DNA from: Ferrithrix thermotolerans DSM 19514 | GTDB taxonomy: Bacteria > Actinomycetota > Acidimicrobiia > Acidimicrobiales > CAIXPF01 | Assembly (NCBI GenBank): GCA_945906305.1 | Contig: CAMDQT010000008.1 | Location: 55,945 to 119,944 of the forward strand | DNA length: 64,000 nucleotides | Reading direction: 5' to 3' | In this document: positions 1 to 8,690 of the stretch, one piece after another | Numbering within the stretch: the first letter of the stretch is position 1 | Layout of the letters: the number at the start of each line of letters is the position of its first letter | The notes under the pieces: generated by a model | What the model saw: only the letters and a program-made list of their open reading frames with translations | Databases searched by the model: none | What the model was told of the DNA's origin: nothing | Program-made: the position numbers and the translations under genes

Positions 1-3000
1 GGTTCCTCGGCGAGCCGGTTGCGGGTGTCACGGGTCGGCTCGGGCTGGACCTTCGAGCATTCTTCGGACGGCACCACCTTTGCTACCGTCTACAGCGGCG
101 ACCTCGGTGCCTTTGCCCCGGTGAGGGTCGGTCCATTCGCGGGGAACGCCAATACGGTCCTGTCCTCCGTGCCGCGGCACACCGCGGTGGTGGACCACTT
201 CCTCAACACGGCGGTGACCAACGGCGCCGAAGACGGTGGCTTGGTCGGCGGGCCGGAACTCGACGTCTTCGGCGGCTCGTCGATGCAGTTCGGTGTACCT
301 GGCCTGACCCAGCCTGACATCAACATCCCCGGCCGGGTCAGCGACCCCGACGGTGTTTCGGTGCTGACCTACAGCTTGAATGGCGCGATGCCGGTGGCGA
401 TGGGTGTCGGTCGCGATGGCCGCCGTCTGACGACGGCGGGTGAATTCAATGCGGCTATCGCGGCCGACAGCCTGCAAAACGGTCTGAACACCGTGACCTT
501 CCGGGCGGTGGATGGGTACTCCAATAGTTCGACCGCGACGGTGGAAGTCACCTGGACGCCTGGCAACAGTTGGCCGCTGCCATACCACGTGGACTGGGCC
601 AGCACCGTCAACTTGCGCAACGCCGTGCAGGTCGTTGATGGCGACTGGGCTATCGAAGGCGACACGGTCCGCAACACCGATGTCGGCTACGACCGCATCA
701 TGAGCGTCGGTGACGGTACTTGGAAGTCCTTCGAGGCCACCGTCCCCATCACGATCAACTCCGTCGATCCGGCTGGCGCCCTGACGCCGAATGGCGGGGC
801 GGCAATTGGGTTCATTCCCCATTGGCAGGGCCACAGCGATGTCGGTTTCAGCCAGCCTCACTGGGGTTTCGACGAAAGGCTAGGTGGATGCGTTTGGTAT
901 CGCTTCGAAGCACCCGGCCGCCAGCAGAGACTCGAAATTCGCGACTCTCGGTCGGTCCTTAGCGCCGAAGATTTCACCGGCAAGACGTTGACGCCGGGGG
1001 TGACCTATATCTTCAAGATGCGAGCCGTGTCCACCGAGGGCAGTGGACCCATCTACCAGCTCAAGGTCTGGCCGGCGAGCGAGCCAGAGTCCGCAACGTG
1101 GGATGTGACCAGCCAGCTGCCGATCGGAGGCCCAGATGCTGGTTCTCTGATTCTGGTTGCGCACTATGTCGATGCCAGCTTCGGGGACCTCTCCGTGACG
1201 GAGCTGACCGCCGACACGCCCTCGATCAGCCCTGCTGGCGGTACGTTTGCCGGGCTGTCGACGGTCACGATGAACAGCGAGATGGCCGGTTCGGAGGTCC
1301 GCTTCACGCTCGACGGCTCCGAACCCGGGCCCACTTCGATCCTGTACACGGGCCCGTTCTTCCTTGCCCAGTCGGCGCTGGTGCGGGCCAAGGCATTCCA
1401 CGATGACTTCGAGCCGAGTGACGAGCGACAGGCCAGCTTCACCATCAACGCTGGCCCGCAACGGGTCACGACCTCGTTGCAGGTCCTCTACCAGTTCGCC
1501 GAAGGGCACGGATCCACAGTGTTCGATTCGTCTGGGGTGGGCACGGCCGCCAACCTGACCATCGAATCCGGCTCGGTGAGTTGGCTTCCCTACGGCGCAC
1601 TGCGAGTGAACTCGTCGGCGGTGATACGAACGGCGGGCGCCGTCGGCAAGGTCAACACGGCCGTGGCGGCGAGTGGCGCCTTCAGCTTCGAGGCATGGGT
1701 CGATCCGAAGGACACCGTCCAAGGACCCGCGGCCGTTGTGGGCATTGGACCGTCTACCGGTGCTGAGCGCAACGCCTCTCTGGCCCAAAACGGTACCGGC
1801 TATCGCTCGGTGGTGCGTACCGGTTCGACCAGTACTGGCGGCACCGCGGATTCTGTCCCGCTTGCGGTTCGGCCGTCGTTGCACCACGTCGTGTTCACTC
1901 GAGATTCGGGCGGTTACACCAAGACCTGGATTGACGGGGTGCAGGTCGCCAGCGGTAGACGGGCGGGTGTGTTGACGAATTGGAACACCGCGTATCGCCT
2001 AGGGGTCGCCGCCATTCCTAACGGTTCTGAGTCGTGGTTGGGTGACCTGTACCTCGTCGCTGTCTACAGCCGGGCCCTGACACCTGCTCAAGTCGGGCAG
2101 AACTTCCAGGCTGGTCCGTACCCCGCGAACTCTGCGCCGGTGGTGGACGCCGGACCACCGACAAGCGTGCAAGAGGGTACCCCCGGCGCACTCGTCGGCA
2201 CCGCTACCGACGACGGCATGCCCACCTTGCCAGGCTCGGTGACTCTGACCTGGTCCATGGTCTCTGGACCTGGCACCGGCACCTTTGGGTCCCCCAATGC
2301 CGCGGCCACGTCGGTCGCCTTCTCCCAAGACGGCCAGTACGTCCTACAGCTAACGGCAAGCGACGGGATACTCACGTCCTCGGACACGGTCGTGGTCACG
2401 GCAACGCCAGACCCCACGGTCGCCACTCGGCCGGTCATCACCCCGGCGGGGGGGACCTATGACCTCTCGGTTGAGGTGACGATTCTGAGCAGTTTGGTTG
2501 GTTCGGATGTTCGTTATACGACGGATGGTTCGGCGGTGGATGCGTCGTCGTTGTTGTATGCGGGTCCGTTTACGTTGGATCAGTCGGCGACGGTGAAGGC
2601 TCGGACCTTCAGCGTCGGGCTCACCGGCTCGGCTGAGGTGAGCGCGTCTTACACGGTTCTGCCTGCGGTCATCACGATGGCGGGGGGGACCTATGACCTC
2701 TCGGCTGGGGTGACGATTCTGAGCAGTTTGGTTGGTTCGGATGTTCGTTATACGACGGATGGTTCGGCGGTGGATGCGTCGTCGTTGTTGTATGCGGGTC
2801 CGTTCACGTTGAATCAGTCGGCGACGGTGAAGGCTCGAACCTTCAGCGCCGGGACGGCGGATTCGGTTGAGGTGAGCGCGTCTTACACGGTGTTGTCTCC
2901 ATCGGCCCGGGTGACTGCTGGTTTGGTTGCTTTCTATGACCTCGATGAGGGTTCGGGTGCGACCATCAGGGACACGTCGGGGTTTGGCACGCCGCTGGAT

Positions 3001-3570
3001 CTGACGGTGGCGAACCCGAGTCGGACCACGTGGGTGGTTGGCGGTCTCCGCTTCAACGAGGCCACCTACGCCTTGTCGAACACCAGCGCCACCAAAGTGA
3101 CCGAAGCGGTCAAAGCCTCGGGCGCCGTCACCTTGGAGGCCTGGCTCACCCCGGCGAATGCCACGCAGAGCGGACCGGCCATGATCGTGAACATGTCAGC
3201 GAGTCCGACCGGTCGGAACTGGGCCTTGGGCCAGGCCGGATCGAGCTACTCCACCAAGTTCCGAACGAGCACGACCACGGCGGACGGCGAGGTGGCCACC
3301 ACCACTCCCGGCGCGACCACCGCCCGCCAGCATGTCGTGTACAGCAGGGGCAGCACAGGCGCAGTGCGGGTATACATCAATGGCACGTTGGTCACCTCGA
3401 GGACCTTGGTCGGCAACCTGAGCACTTGGGTGCTGTCGCACAAGCTCTCCTTGGGCGCCGAGCGAGATGGCACGAGGCCGTGGTTGGGCACGATACACAC
3501 GGTCGCCATCTACAGCCGAGCGCTGACCTCGACCGAGGTCAGCCAGAATTTCGTCGCGGGCGAGGCATGA
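1..3570 (+). CDS. Large secreted LamG / chitobiase-C-terminal repeat protein, 5' end outside window
   Basis: The frame is open from base 1, so the gene starts upstream; about 1189 residues are visible. Residues 1-60 (GWTFEHSSDGTTF) look like the end of a concanavalin-like or DUF1349-type module. Next come a chitobiase/hexosaminidase C-terminal-like module (about 403-485), a LamG-like jelly roll (about 494-704, WIDGVQVASG, VAVYSRALT), a PKD/cadherin-like module (about 710-800), two nearly identical chitobiase-type modules (about 812-967) and a second LamG domain (about 968-1189, IYSRALTSTEVSQNF). No catalytic domain is seen. The architecture suggests an extracellular carbohydrate-binding or adhesive protein. 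Its stop overlaps the next start (ATGA at 3567), linking it to the polysaccharide-type protein downstream. The exact ligand is unknown. Confidence 0.8.
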   Translation, partial: GSSASRLRVSRVGSGWTFEHSSDGTTFATVYSGDLGAFAPVRVGPFAGNANTVLSSVPRHTAVVDHFLNTAVTNGAEDGGLVGGPELDVFGGSSMQFGVPGLTQPDINIPGRVSDPDGVSVLTYSLNGAMPVAMGVGRDGRRLTTAGEFNAAIAADSLQNGLNTVTFRAVDGYSNSSTATVEVTWTPGNSWPLPYHVDWASTVNLRNAVQVVDGDWAIEGDTVRNTDVGYDRIMSVGDGTWKSFEATVPITINSVDPAGALTPNGGAAIGFIPHWQGHSDVGFSQPHWGFDERLGGCVWYRFEAPGRQQRLEIRDSRSVLSAEDFTGKTLTPGVTYIFKMRAVSTEGSGPIYQLKVWPASEPESATWDVTSQLPIGGPDAGSLILVAHYVDASFGDLSVTELTADTPSISPAGGTFAGLSTVTMNSEMAGSEVRFTLDGSEPGPTSILYTGPFFLAQSALVRAKAFHDDFEPSDERQASFTINAGPQRVTTSLQVLYQFAEGHGSTVFDSSGVGTAANLTIESGSVSWLPYGALRVNSSAVIRTAGAVGKVNTAVAASGAFSFEAWVDPKDTVQGPAAVVGIGPSTGAERNASLAQNGTGYRSVVRTGSTSTGGTADSVPLAVRPSLHHVVFTRDSGGYTKTWIDGVQVASGRRAGVLTNWNTAYRLGVAAIPNGSESWLGDLYLVAVYSRALTPAQVGQNFQAGPYPANSAPVVDAGPPTSVQEGTPGALVGTATDDGMPTLPGSVTLTWSMVSGPGTGTFGSPNAAATSVAFSQDGQYVLQLTASDGILTSSDTVVVTATPDPTVATRPVITPAGGTYDLSVEVTILSSLVGSDVRYTTDGSAVDASSLLYAGPFTLDQSATVKARTFSVGLTGSAEVSASYTVLPAVITMAGGTYDLSAGVTILSSLVGSDVRYTTDGSAVDASSLLYAGPFTLNQSATVKARTFSAGTADSVEVSASYTVLSPSARVTAGLVAFYDLDEGSGATIRDTSGFGTPLDLTVANPSRTTWVVGGLRFNEATYALSNTSATKVTEAVKASGAVTLEAWLTPANATQSGPAMIVNMSASPTGRNWALGQAGSSYSTKFRTSTTTADGEVATTTPGATTARQHVVYSRGSTGAVRVYINGTLVTSRTLVGNLSTWVLSHKLSLGAERDGTRPWLGTIHTVAIYSRALTSTEVSQNFVAGEA
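2434..2901 (+). repeat. Two tandem 234-base coding repeats
   Basis: Units at 2434-2667 and 2668-2901 are offset by exactly 234 bases (78 codons). The core (about 2481-2615 and 2715-2849) is almost identical at the DNA level, including synonymous positions. Each unit encodes one chitobiase-type module (GGTYDLS, SDVRYTTDGSAVD, LLYAGPFTL). The repeated core uses TTG, GTT, TCG and GAT codons heavily, unlike the C-ending codons on either side. Confidence 0.9.
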
Positions 3571-4970
3571 ACGTAATGCGTGACCCTTGGAGTGTTGTGG
3601 GCACCGTTGAACTGCGCTATGCCTTGAGGCGCTATGGACCTCTTTGCATCGCCACCTTTCTGGTCAGCGTGTTGGTTGGTGCCGCGGCGGCCTACATACC
3701 CGCAAAAACCTATGTAACGGGCGCCACCCTCACCGTCGCCGCGGCTGGCCCATCCGGACCAGATAAGACCACGCCGACCACCGCCTCGATCGGCGTGATG
3801 GGCTTTGCGTTGCCAGCGTTACAGGCCCGGGCCGGGTCCCAGGCGCTGCAGGATGAAGTGGCGGCGGACGTGCCCGCGGAGTTCCGCTACATACCAGTTC
3901 GTGTGTCGGCCGTGGCGTCAACGAGCCTTTTGACCATTTCCGGTACCAGCCGGTCGGCCGCGGCAGCATCGGCCTATGTGAACGCCATGGCCAACGCACT
4001 TGCGTCGAATGAAAGGCCTATGGCGGCGTTCCGGCTCACCCTGCTTGATTCGGCGCCGGTACCGAGACGGCCTGTGTCGCCCCGGCCCAAGCCGATCTTG
4101 ATCGCGGCGATCGTGTTCGGTTTGATAAGCGCGCTCTTTGTCGGTCTCGCCACTCGGAGCATTTGCCTTACGTTCGATCCAAAGACGTTGACAGTCCGCC
4201 GCTTTGGCGCGACTGCGCTGGGAGAAATACCCAGGAACAGGTCGCTGTCTCGTGGTCGCAGCGATTTGTTGTCGCATTTGGCATCTGATTCACCAGGCGA
4301 CCTCGCTTTGGCCTTCCAGAAGGCACGCACGAACTTGCAGCTCCGCTTGGCGCAGACGGACGTCAGCAGCGTCGCGGTGATCGCCACCCGCGGGGGGCTG
4401 GGTTGCTCGACCATTGCGGTCGGAATTGCTTACTCGCTGGGATCGGTGGGCGGTGAGGTGGTGCTGATCGAGGCGGACCTTCAAACGCCCTCGTTGGCCA
4501 AGTTGCTGGGCGTTTCCGCCGGCGACGGGCTCGGTTCGATGACCGAAAGTGGGCACCAACCATCGGTACAGACCACGAAATTCCGTGGCATCGGGTTGGT
4601 GAACGCCGCGGCGGAGCCCGGAAAAGGGGATGTCGCCATCAGCCCGATGGTGCATCGTGCTTTGTCAGAATTGCGCCATGGGCCGAACCTACTGGTCGTC
4701 GATGCTCCGCCGCTGCACGAGGCACCTGATGCGATGTTGGTCGCCGCGCTGGTCGATGCGGTGGTCCTGGTGGTCGGCCCGAAGCCCAAACAGCAGGTCG
4801 AGGCCACGGCGGTCATTGCGGGTCTTGAGGAAATCGAGGCGACGGTGCTCGGGGTCGTTGTCAACGGGGTTTCGCCTCGTCGATTCCGGCGCGCGAACCG
4901 CAACCACCATAGCGCCCTGGCGGGGACCACAATTGCCCCTCCTGTAGCGGAGGGAATGCTGGTTCAGTAG
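3567..4970 (+). CDS. Wzz-type polysaccharide co-polymerase fused to a degenerate BY-kinase domain
   Basis: 467 residues from the ATG at 3567, which overlaps the previous stop. Two membrane segments (about residues 24-45 and 172-194) flank a short periplasmic region, as in Wzz/CapA chain-length proteins. A cytoplasmic MinD-like ATPase domain follows (about 240-445), as in bacterial tyrosine autokinases. The P-loop reads RGGLGCST, with Cys where the invariant Lys should be (codon TGC at 4405-4407). Walker A' reads LIEADLQTPS with Glu instead of the first Asp. Walker B (LLVVDAPPL) is intact. The C-terminus (RRFRRANRNHH onward) has no tyrosine cluster. It therefore probably retains the co-polymerase role without normal kinase activity. 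Coupling to the LamG protein suggests a role in surface polysaccharide or adhesin display. Confidence 0.8.
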   Translation: MNVMRDPWSVVGTVELRYALRRYGPLCIATFLVSVLVGAAAAYIPAKTYVTGATLTVAAAGPSGPDKTTPTTASIGVMGFALPALQARAGSQALQDEVAADVPAEFRYIPVRVSAVASTSLLTISGTSRSAAAASAYVNAMANALASNERPMAAFRLTLLDSAPVPRRPVSPRPKPILIAAIVFGLISALFVGLATRSICLTFDPKTLTVRRFGATALGEIPRNRSLSRGRSDLLSHLASDSPGDLALAFQKARTNLQLRLAQTDVSSVAVIATRGGLGCSTIAVGIAYSLGSVGGEVVLIEADLQTPSLAKLLGVSAGDGLGSMTESGHQPSVQTTKFRGIGLVNAAAEPGKGDVAISPMVHRALSELRHGPNLLVVDAPPLHEAPDAMLVAALVDAVVLVVGPKPKQQVEATAVIAGLEEIEATVLGVVVNGVSPRRFRRANRNHHSALAGTTIAPPVAEGMLVQ

Positions 4971-4984
4971 CAAACGCCGCGACC

Positions 4985-5010
4985 GCGCCGCGGACGTGTC
5001 CCTGCGGCGC
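4985..5010 (+). terminator. GC-rich hairpin after the BY-kinase gene
   Basis: GCGCCGC (4985-4991) pairs with GCGGCGC (5004-5010), and GGAC/GTCC can extend the stem inside. No T-run follows, so it is at best a weak intrinsic terminator. Confidence 0.35.
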
Positions 5011-5062
5011 TGTCCGTGCCTTGGAGGCAGGTTAGGGACAAAGCGCGTGCCAGGATACGGCG

Positions 5063-5521
5063 ATGCAGGTGACGGCACGGGTGGACTACGCGGTGCGGAC
5101 GCTGCTGGAGTTGGCGGCGCGGCCCGATGAACGCCTCACCAGGGACGACATCGCCGAGGCTCAGGATATTCCCCGGCGCTATCTGGAGGTAGTGCTGAGC
5201 CAACTGCGCATTGCCGGAATGGTCAGCGGCCAGCGCGGCGCAGCCGGCGGTTACAACCTGGGCCGGTCCCCGGCTCAGATCACCGTGGCCGAGGTGACCC
5301 GTGCTGTGGACGGTCCCCTCACGCTGGTGCAGGGCCAGCGTCCCGAGGAGATGTCCTACTCGGGGTCGAGTGCGCACCTGCCCGAACTGTGGATCGGTCT
5401 ACGGGCCTCGTTACGCGCCGTGCTGGAGTCGGTGACGATCATGGACCTGTTGACCGGGCATCTTCCCGCGTCGGTGCAGGTCTTGATCGATGACCCCGAT
5501 GCTTGGGCGCCTCGGCGCTAA
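5063..5521 (+). CDS. Rrf2-family transcriptional regulator
   Basis: 152 residues, the normal length for Rrf2. The N-terminal winged helix shows the family signature: DYAVRTLLELA, then IPRRYLEVVLSQLRIAGMV, then GQRGAAGGYNLGR. The central region has no Cys-x5-Cys-x5-Cys motif, so it is unlikely to bind an Fe-S cluster as IscR or NsrR do; it is closer to CymR-like or redox-independent members. It is convergent with the TauE/SafE gene and overlaps it at the 3' end (stops at 5519-5521 and 5518-5520). A palindrome over the exporter start at 6459-6480 is a plausible target. The ATG is preceded by GGATAC and no clear Shine-Dalgarno, so the transcript may be leaderless. Confidence 0.88.
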   Translation: MQVTARVDYAVRTLLELAARPDERLTRDDIAEAQDIPRRYLEVVLSQLRIAGMVSGQRGAAGGYNLGRSPAQITVAEVTRAVDGPLTLVQGQRPEEMSYSGSSAHLPELWIGLRASLRAVLESVTIMDLLTGHLPASVQVLIDDPDAWAPRR

Positions 5522-6456
5522 TGGCAGTGGGTTTCCGATGGGCTCGCGCTCGAGGCGGCGTTGTCGGTGCGGGCCTGTCGGCGTTGGCGGTGCCAGCGTT
5601 CTAGGGGTGGCTTCACTGCGGCGAAGCTCACGGCCAGGGGGATCGTCAAGTAGGCGATCCAGCGACTGCCGGGAAGGTCCGTTGTGCCCGCCAGCTCGCG
5701 GGCTTGGGTGATGAGCAGTAGGCCAGCCACGGCGAGGCCGAGGAGCCGGGGCCGGAAAAGTCGCACCGCATAGGCCGCGAGCGGCGACGCGACGACGCCG
5801 CCGAGCAGCATGGCGCCGATGACATCGAAGCGAAGGCCGTCCCGGCCCATGGTGCTGATGAGGCTTCCAGCAGAGACGACCGCGACGGCGACCTCGGCGG
5901 TGTTGACGCAACCGATGGCGTAGCGCGGCGCGACGCCTCGGTGCAGCAGAAACGGCGTCACAACCGGTCCCCACGCGCCGACAAGTCCGTTCGTGACCCC
6001 ACCGGCCATGCCGGCCAGCTCGGTGCCGCGGGTGTTGACGTCGATCATCGCGGCGGCGGCGCTGTCGGCCGGCTCGGTGGCGGTATGGATGGGCGAACTG
6101 AAGCGGACCAGGATGCGAACGCCCACCAGGGTCAGCAGGATGGCGAGGTATGGCCGCAGCTCGTTCCCGTCCACGTTGGCCAACACCGTGGTGCCGATGA
6201 GCGCGCCGATCGAGCCGGGGATGGCCAAGCGGGCGACAAGGCGCTTGTCGATGTTGCCGAGCCGCCAATGCGAGAGGCCAGCGGCCACCCCGGTCGCTAC
6301 CTTGGCCACGTTTATCGAGGCCGAGACCGCACCGGGGGCGATTCCCATGCTCAACATGATGCTCGAGGAGGTGGGGCCGAACCCCATGCCGAGCGAGCCG
6401 TCGACCATCGAGGCAAGGAAGCCGGCGAGCGCGACCCCGATGAGTTCGTTGGACAT
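5518..6456 (-). CDS. TauE/SafE-family sulfite/organosulfur exporter
   Basis: 312 residues, an integral membrane protein with about eight hydrophobic segments. The N-terminal half has the family pattern GFLASMVDGSLGMGFG, and the second half repeats it as GGVTNGLVGAWGPVVTPFLL, the internal duplication typical of TauE/SafE permeases. Family members export sulfite, sulfoacetate or related anions. I chose ATG 6456 rather than the upstream in-frame ATG at 6492 because the protein homology starts at MSNELIGV and because a near-perfect palindrome lies at 6459-6480. The pairing of an Rrf2 regulator with a TauE/SafE exporter is common and suggests sulfur stress control; the substrate is not determinable here. 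Confidence 0.88.
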   Translation of the reverse strand: MSNELIGVALAGFLASMVDGSLGMGFGPTSSSIMLSMGIAPGAVSASINVAKVATGVAAGLSHWRLGNIDKRLVARLAIPGSIGALIGTTVLANVDGNELRPYLAILLTLVGVRILVRFSSPIHTATEPADSAAAAMIDVNTRGTELAGMAGGVTNGLVGAWGPVVTPFLLHRGVAPRYAIGCVNTAEVAVAVVSAGSLISTMGRDGLRFDVIGAMLLGGVVASPLAAYAVRLFRPRLLGLAVAGLLLITQARELAGTTDLPGSRWIAYLTIPLAVSFAAVKPPLERWHRQRRQARTDNAASSASPSETHCH

Positions 6457-6458
6457 GG

Positions 6459-6480
6459 CGGTAATCCTATCGGAGTACCG
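6459..6480. promoter_or_regulatory. 22-bp palindrome at the TauE/SafE start, candidate Rrf2 operator
   Basis: Outer arms CGGTA and TACCG and inner parts TCC and GGA are dyad-symmetric; only two of eleven base pairs break symmetry. It lies 3 bases before the ATG at 6456. Read on the minus strand, TAGGAT sits 7 bases from the ATG and could be the -10 of a leaderless promoter, so a bound regulator would block transcription. Confidence 0.55.
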
Positions 6481-6510
6481 GTATTTAGCCATGGGGCCAT
6501 GGACCCGAGC

Positions 6511-7305
6511 TCAGTGCCCCCGCCAGTCGGGCTCCCGCCGTTCGATGAATGCGGCCCGACCCTCCTGGGCGTCTTGTGTGCCTTGGGCAACGATCCGCAT
6601 CGTTTCGCCGAAACGAACCGCATCCACCCACGACAGTTCGCGGCTGCGCACCGCCACTTCTTTGGTGGTGCGCACCGCCAGTGGAGCGACCCGGCACAGC
6701 CGTTGCGCGAGGATGCGAGCCTCCTCCAGTACCTGATCCTGGGGCACGATTCGGCCCACGAGGCCCATCTCCTTGGCCCGCACGGCGTCAACCGTGTCGC
6801 CGAGGAGGAGCAGCTCCATGGCATCCTCCCAGCGCAGCCTTTGGGGCATCCGGATGGCTCCCACGATGGTTGGTACCCCGAGTCGGACCTCGGGAAAGCC
6901 GAAGGTGGCCTGGTCCGATGCAATGACAAAATCGCAGAAAGACACCGCAGTGAGCCCGTAGCCGAGGCACACGCCGTTCACGGCGGCGATGGTGGGCTTG
7001 AAGAGCTCCAGGCCGCTCTCGAAGGAATTGATGGTGGGTTTCTCCCAGAAGGTGCCCTTGAAGGTGCCAGCCGCTCCTGCACCGTCGCGGACGTCGGCCC
7101 CGGCGCAGAACGCTCGCCCAGAGCCGGTGAGGATCGCCACCCAAGCCTCGGGGTCCTCCAGGAACCGCATCCACGCGGCGTTGAGCGCCTCTCGCATAGC
7201 TGCGTTAATGGCGTTGAGTCTTTCGGGACGGTTATAGGTGATGGTCACGACATGGCCGTCCTGCGCGTACAGGACGGGCGGTTGCGGTGGGGCTGGGTCG
7301 GTCAT
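6511..7305 (-). CDS. Enoyl-CoA hydratase/isomerase family protein
   Basis: 264 residues from ATG 7305 (MTDPAPPQPP). Crotonase fold: NRPERLNAIN at the N-terminus, oxyanion-hole segments GRAFCAGADV and AVNGVCLGYGL, and TFGFPEVRLGVPT. The first catalytic Glu position of hydratases (usually after GGG in E-x-A-M) is not preserved; the region reads CLGYGLTAVSFCDFV, so the specific reaction (hydratase, isomerase or hydrolase) is uncertain. The following FPEVRLG segment keeps a Glu at the second catalytic position. It is divergent from an acyl-CoA dehydrogenase 119 bases away, consistent with a shared acyl-CoA degradation role. Confidence 0.85.
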   Translation of the reverse strand: MTDPAPPQPPVLYAQDGHVVTITYNRPERLNAINAAMREALNAAWMRFLEDPEAWVAILTGSGRAFCAGADVRDGAGAAGTFKGTFWEKPTINSFESGLELFKPTIAAVNGVCLGYGLTAVSFCDFVIASDQATFGFPEVRLGVPTIVGAIRMPQRLRWEDAMELLLLGDTVDAVRAKEMGLVGRIVPQDQVLEEARILAQRLCRVAPLAVRTTKEVAVRSRELSWVDAVRFGETMRIVAQGTQDAQEGRAAFIERREPDWRGH

Positions 7306-7424
7306 GGCCGCGCAGACTAGGTGGCCGTGCCGGTTTGGTGACGGGCAGAGGCCCCGGGGATGTCTTGGCATCGCTGACAGGCGGTAGCGTCACGTGATCG
7401 ATCACCGCACAAAGGACGCAGACC

Positions 7425-8669
7425 ATGAGCGATAACGTCGAAGCCGAGCTCAGCCTGGAGGAGGCAGCGGCGTTCCGGGTCCGTTGCCGGGCCATGCTCG
7501 AGGAACACGCCATCGCCATCGCCATCGAAGGGCCCGATCCGCGCAGTGAGAAGGAGATCGCCGCCAACAAGATCTTCCAGCAGAAAGTGGCTGCGGCGGG
7601 TCTCGCCGGGATCATCTATCCCGCTGAATACGGCGGTGCGGGCCTGACCAGATCCCACGAACGAATTTGGCGGGAGGAGTACGGCAAGTTCCCCGACATG
7701 ACCGCCCAGCTCACCATCAGCCACGGTATGTGCATGCCGATGCTCGCCGAGTACGGCACCCACGAGCAGAAGTCGATGTTTCTGGCGGACTGCATCGCGG
7801 CGCGAACAGTGTGGTGCCAAATGTTCTCCGAGCCGGGAGCCGGCTCCGACGTTGCGTCCTTGCAGACCAAAGCAACCCTCGACGGTGACGAGTGGACCAT
7901 CAACGGTCAGAAGGTGTGGACCACGCTGGCTCACGTGTGCGACTACGGCATCATGATCGCCCGCACCGATCCCAATCAGGTCAAACACCGCGGTATCTCG
8001 ATGTTCATCGTCGACATGAAGGCGGCTGGCGTAGACATCCGAGCCATCAACCAGATCGACGGCGGCCGCCACTTCAACGAGGTGTTCTTCCACGACGTCC
8101 GCATCCCGAAGTCCTGGCAGATCGGCCCGATGAACGAAGGCTGGCGTCTGGCCACCGCCATGTTGATGTACGAGCGGGTGGCCATCGGCACCGGCTCCAA
8201 GAGCGGTGTGTCGACCCCGACCTACAAGTACCTCGCCGGTGAGGCAACCCGTCGAGGCATCATCGGCGATCCGGTGGTCCGTCAGGCTCTGATGCGGCTG
8301 TATACCGAGGAGACGGCCAAGAGCCTGGTGGCCATGCGGACTCGGGCCGAGTTGAAGTCGGGCAAGACACCCGGCCCAGGCGGTTCGCTGGGCAAGTTGC
8401 ACACCGCGGTAATCGCCAAGCTGGCCCGCGCTCTTACCCTGTCCATTGTCGGCCCAGCCGGTGTGGCCTGGGAGGAGGGCGCCGGTGACCGCGACAAACA
8501 CGCCAAGAGCGTGCTGCGCAGCTTCTCCGCCACCATCGCTGGGGGCACCGACGAGATTCAAAAGAACATCATCGGCGACCGGGTCCTAGGCCTGCCCCGC
8601 GATATTGCTACCGATATCGATGTGCCGTTCAAGGACCTCAAGGTAGGAACGCAGAAGTCGGCCACCTGA
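7425..8669 (+). CDS. Acyl-CoA dehydrogenase
   Basis: 414 residues, cytosolic FAD enzyme introducing an alpha-beta double bond into an acyl-CoA. It has the three-domain layout: alpha N-domain (1-130), beta middle with MFSEPGAGSDVASLQT and INGQKVWTTLAH (about 131-245), and a C-terminal helical domain with ATIAGGTDEIQKNII near residue 374, a typical FAD/dimer contact. It resembles actinobacterial FadE17-like enzymes more than classical short-chain enzymes; the substrate is not known. The downstream crotonase starts 21 bases after its stop, so the two are probably co-transcribed. Confidence 0.92.
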   Translation: MSDNVEAELSLEEAAAFRVRCRAMLEEHAIAIAIEGPDPRSEKEIAANKIFQQKVAAAGLAGIIYPAEYGGAGLTRSHERIWREEYGKFPDMTAQLTISHGMCMPMLAEYGTHEQKSMFLADCIAARTVWCQMFSEPGAGSDVASLQTKATLDGDEWTINGQKVWTTLAHVCDYGIMIARTDPNQVKHRGISMFIVDMKAAGVDIRAINQIDGGRHFNEVFFHDVRIPKSWQIGPMNEGWRLATAMLMYERVAIGTGSKSGVSTPTYKYLAGEATRRGIIGDPVVRQALMRLYTEETAKSLVAMRTRAELKSGKTPGPGGSLGKLHTAVIAKLARALTLSIVGPAGVAWEEGAGDRDKHAKSVLRSFSATIAGGTDEIQKNIIGDRVLGLPRDIATDIDVPFKDLKVGTQKSAT

Positions 8670-8690
8670 CCGCCCGCTAGGGTCCTCACC

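Noticed and set aside
2434..2901. CRISPR-like or mobile repeat
   Set aside because: The units are contiguous, in frame and encode a protein module; there are no spacers or terminal inverted repeats. No CRISPR array, IS element or integrase was seen anywhere in the window.
5941..7320. 459-residue plus-strand ORF over the TauE/SafE and enoyl-CoA hydratase genes
   Set aside because: His/Gly/Arg-rich shadow of two well-supported minus-strand genes.
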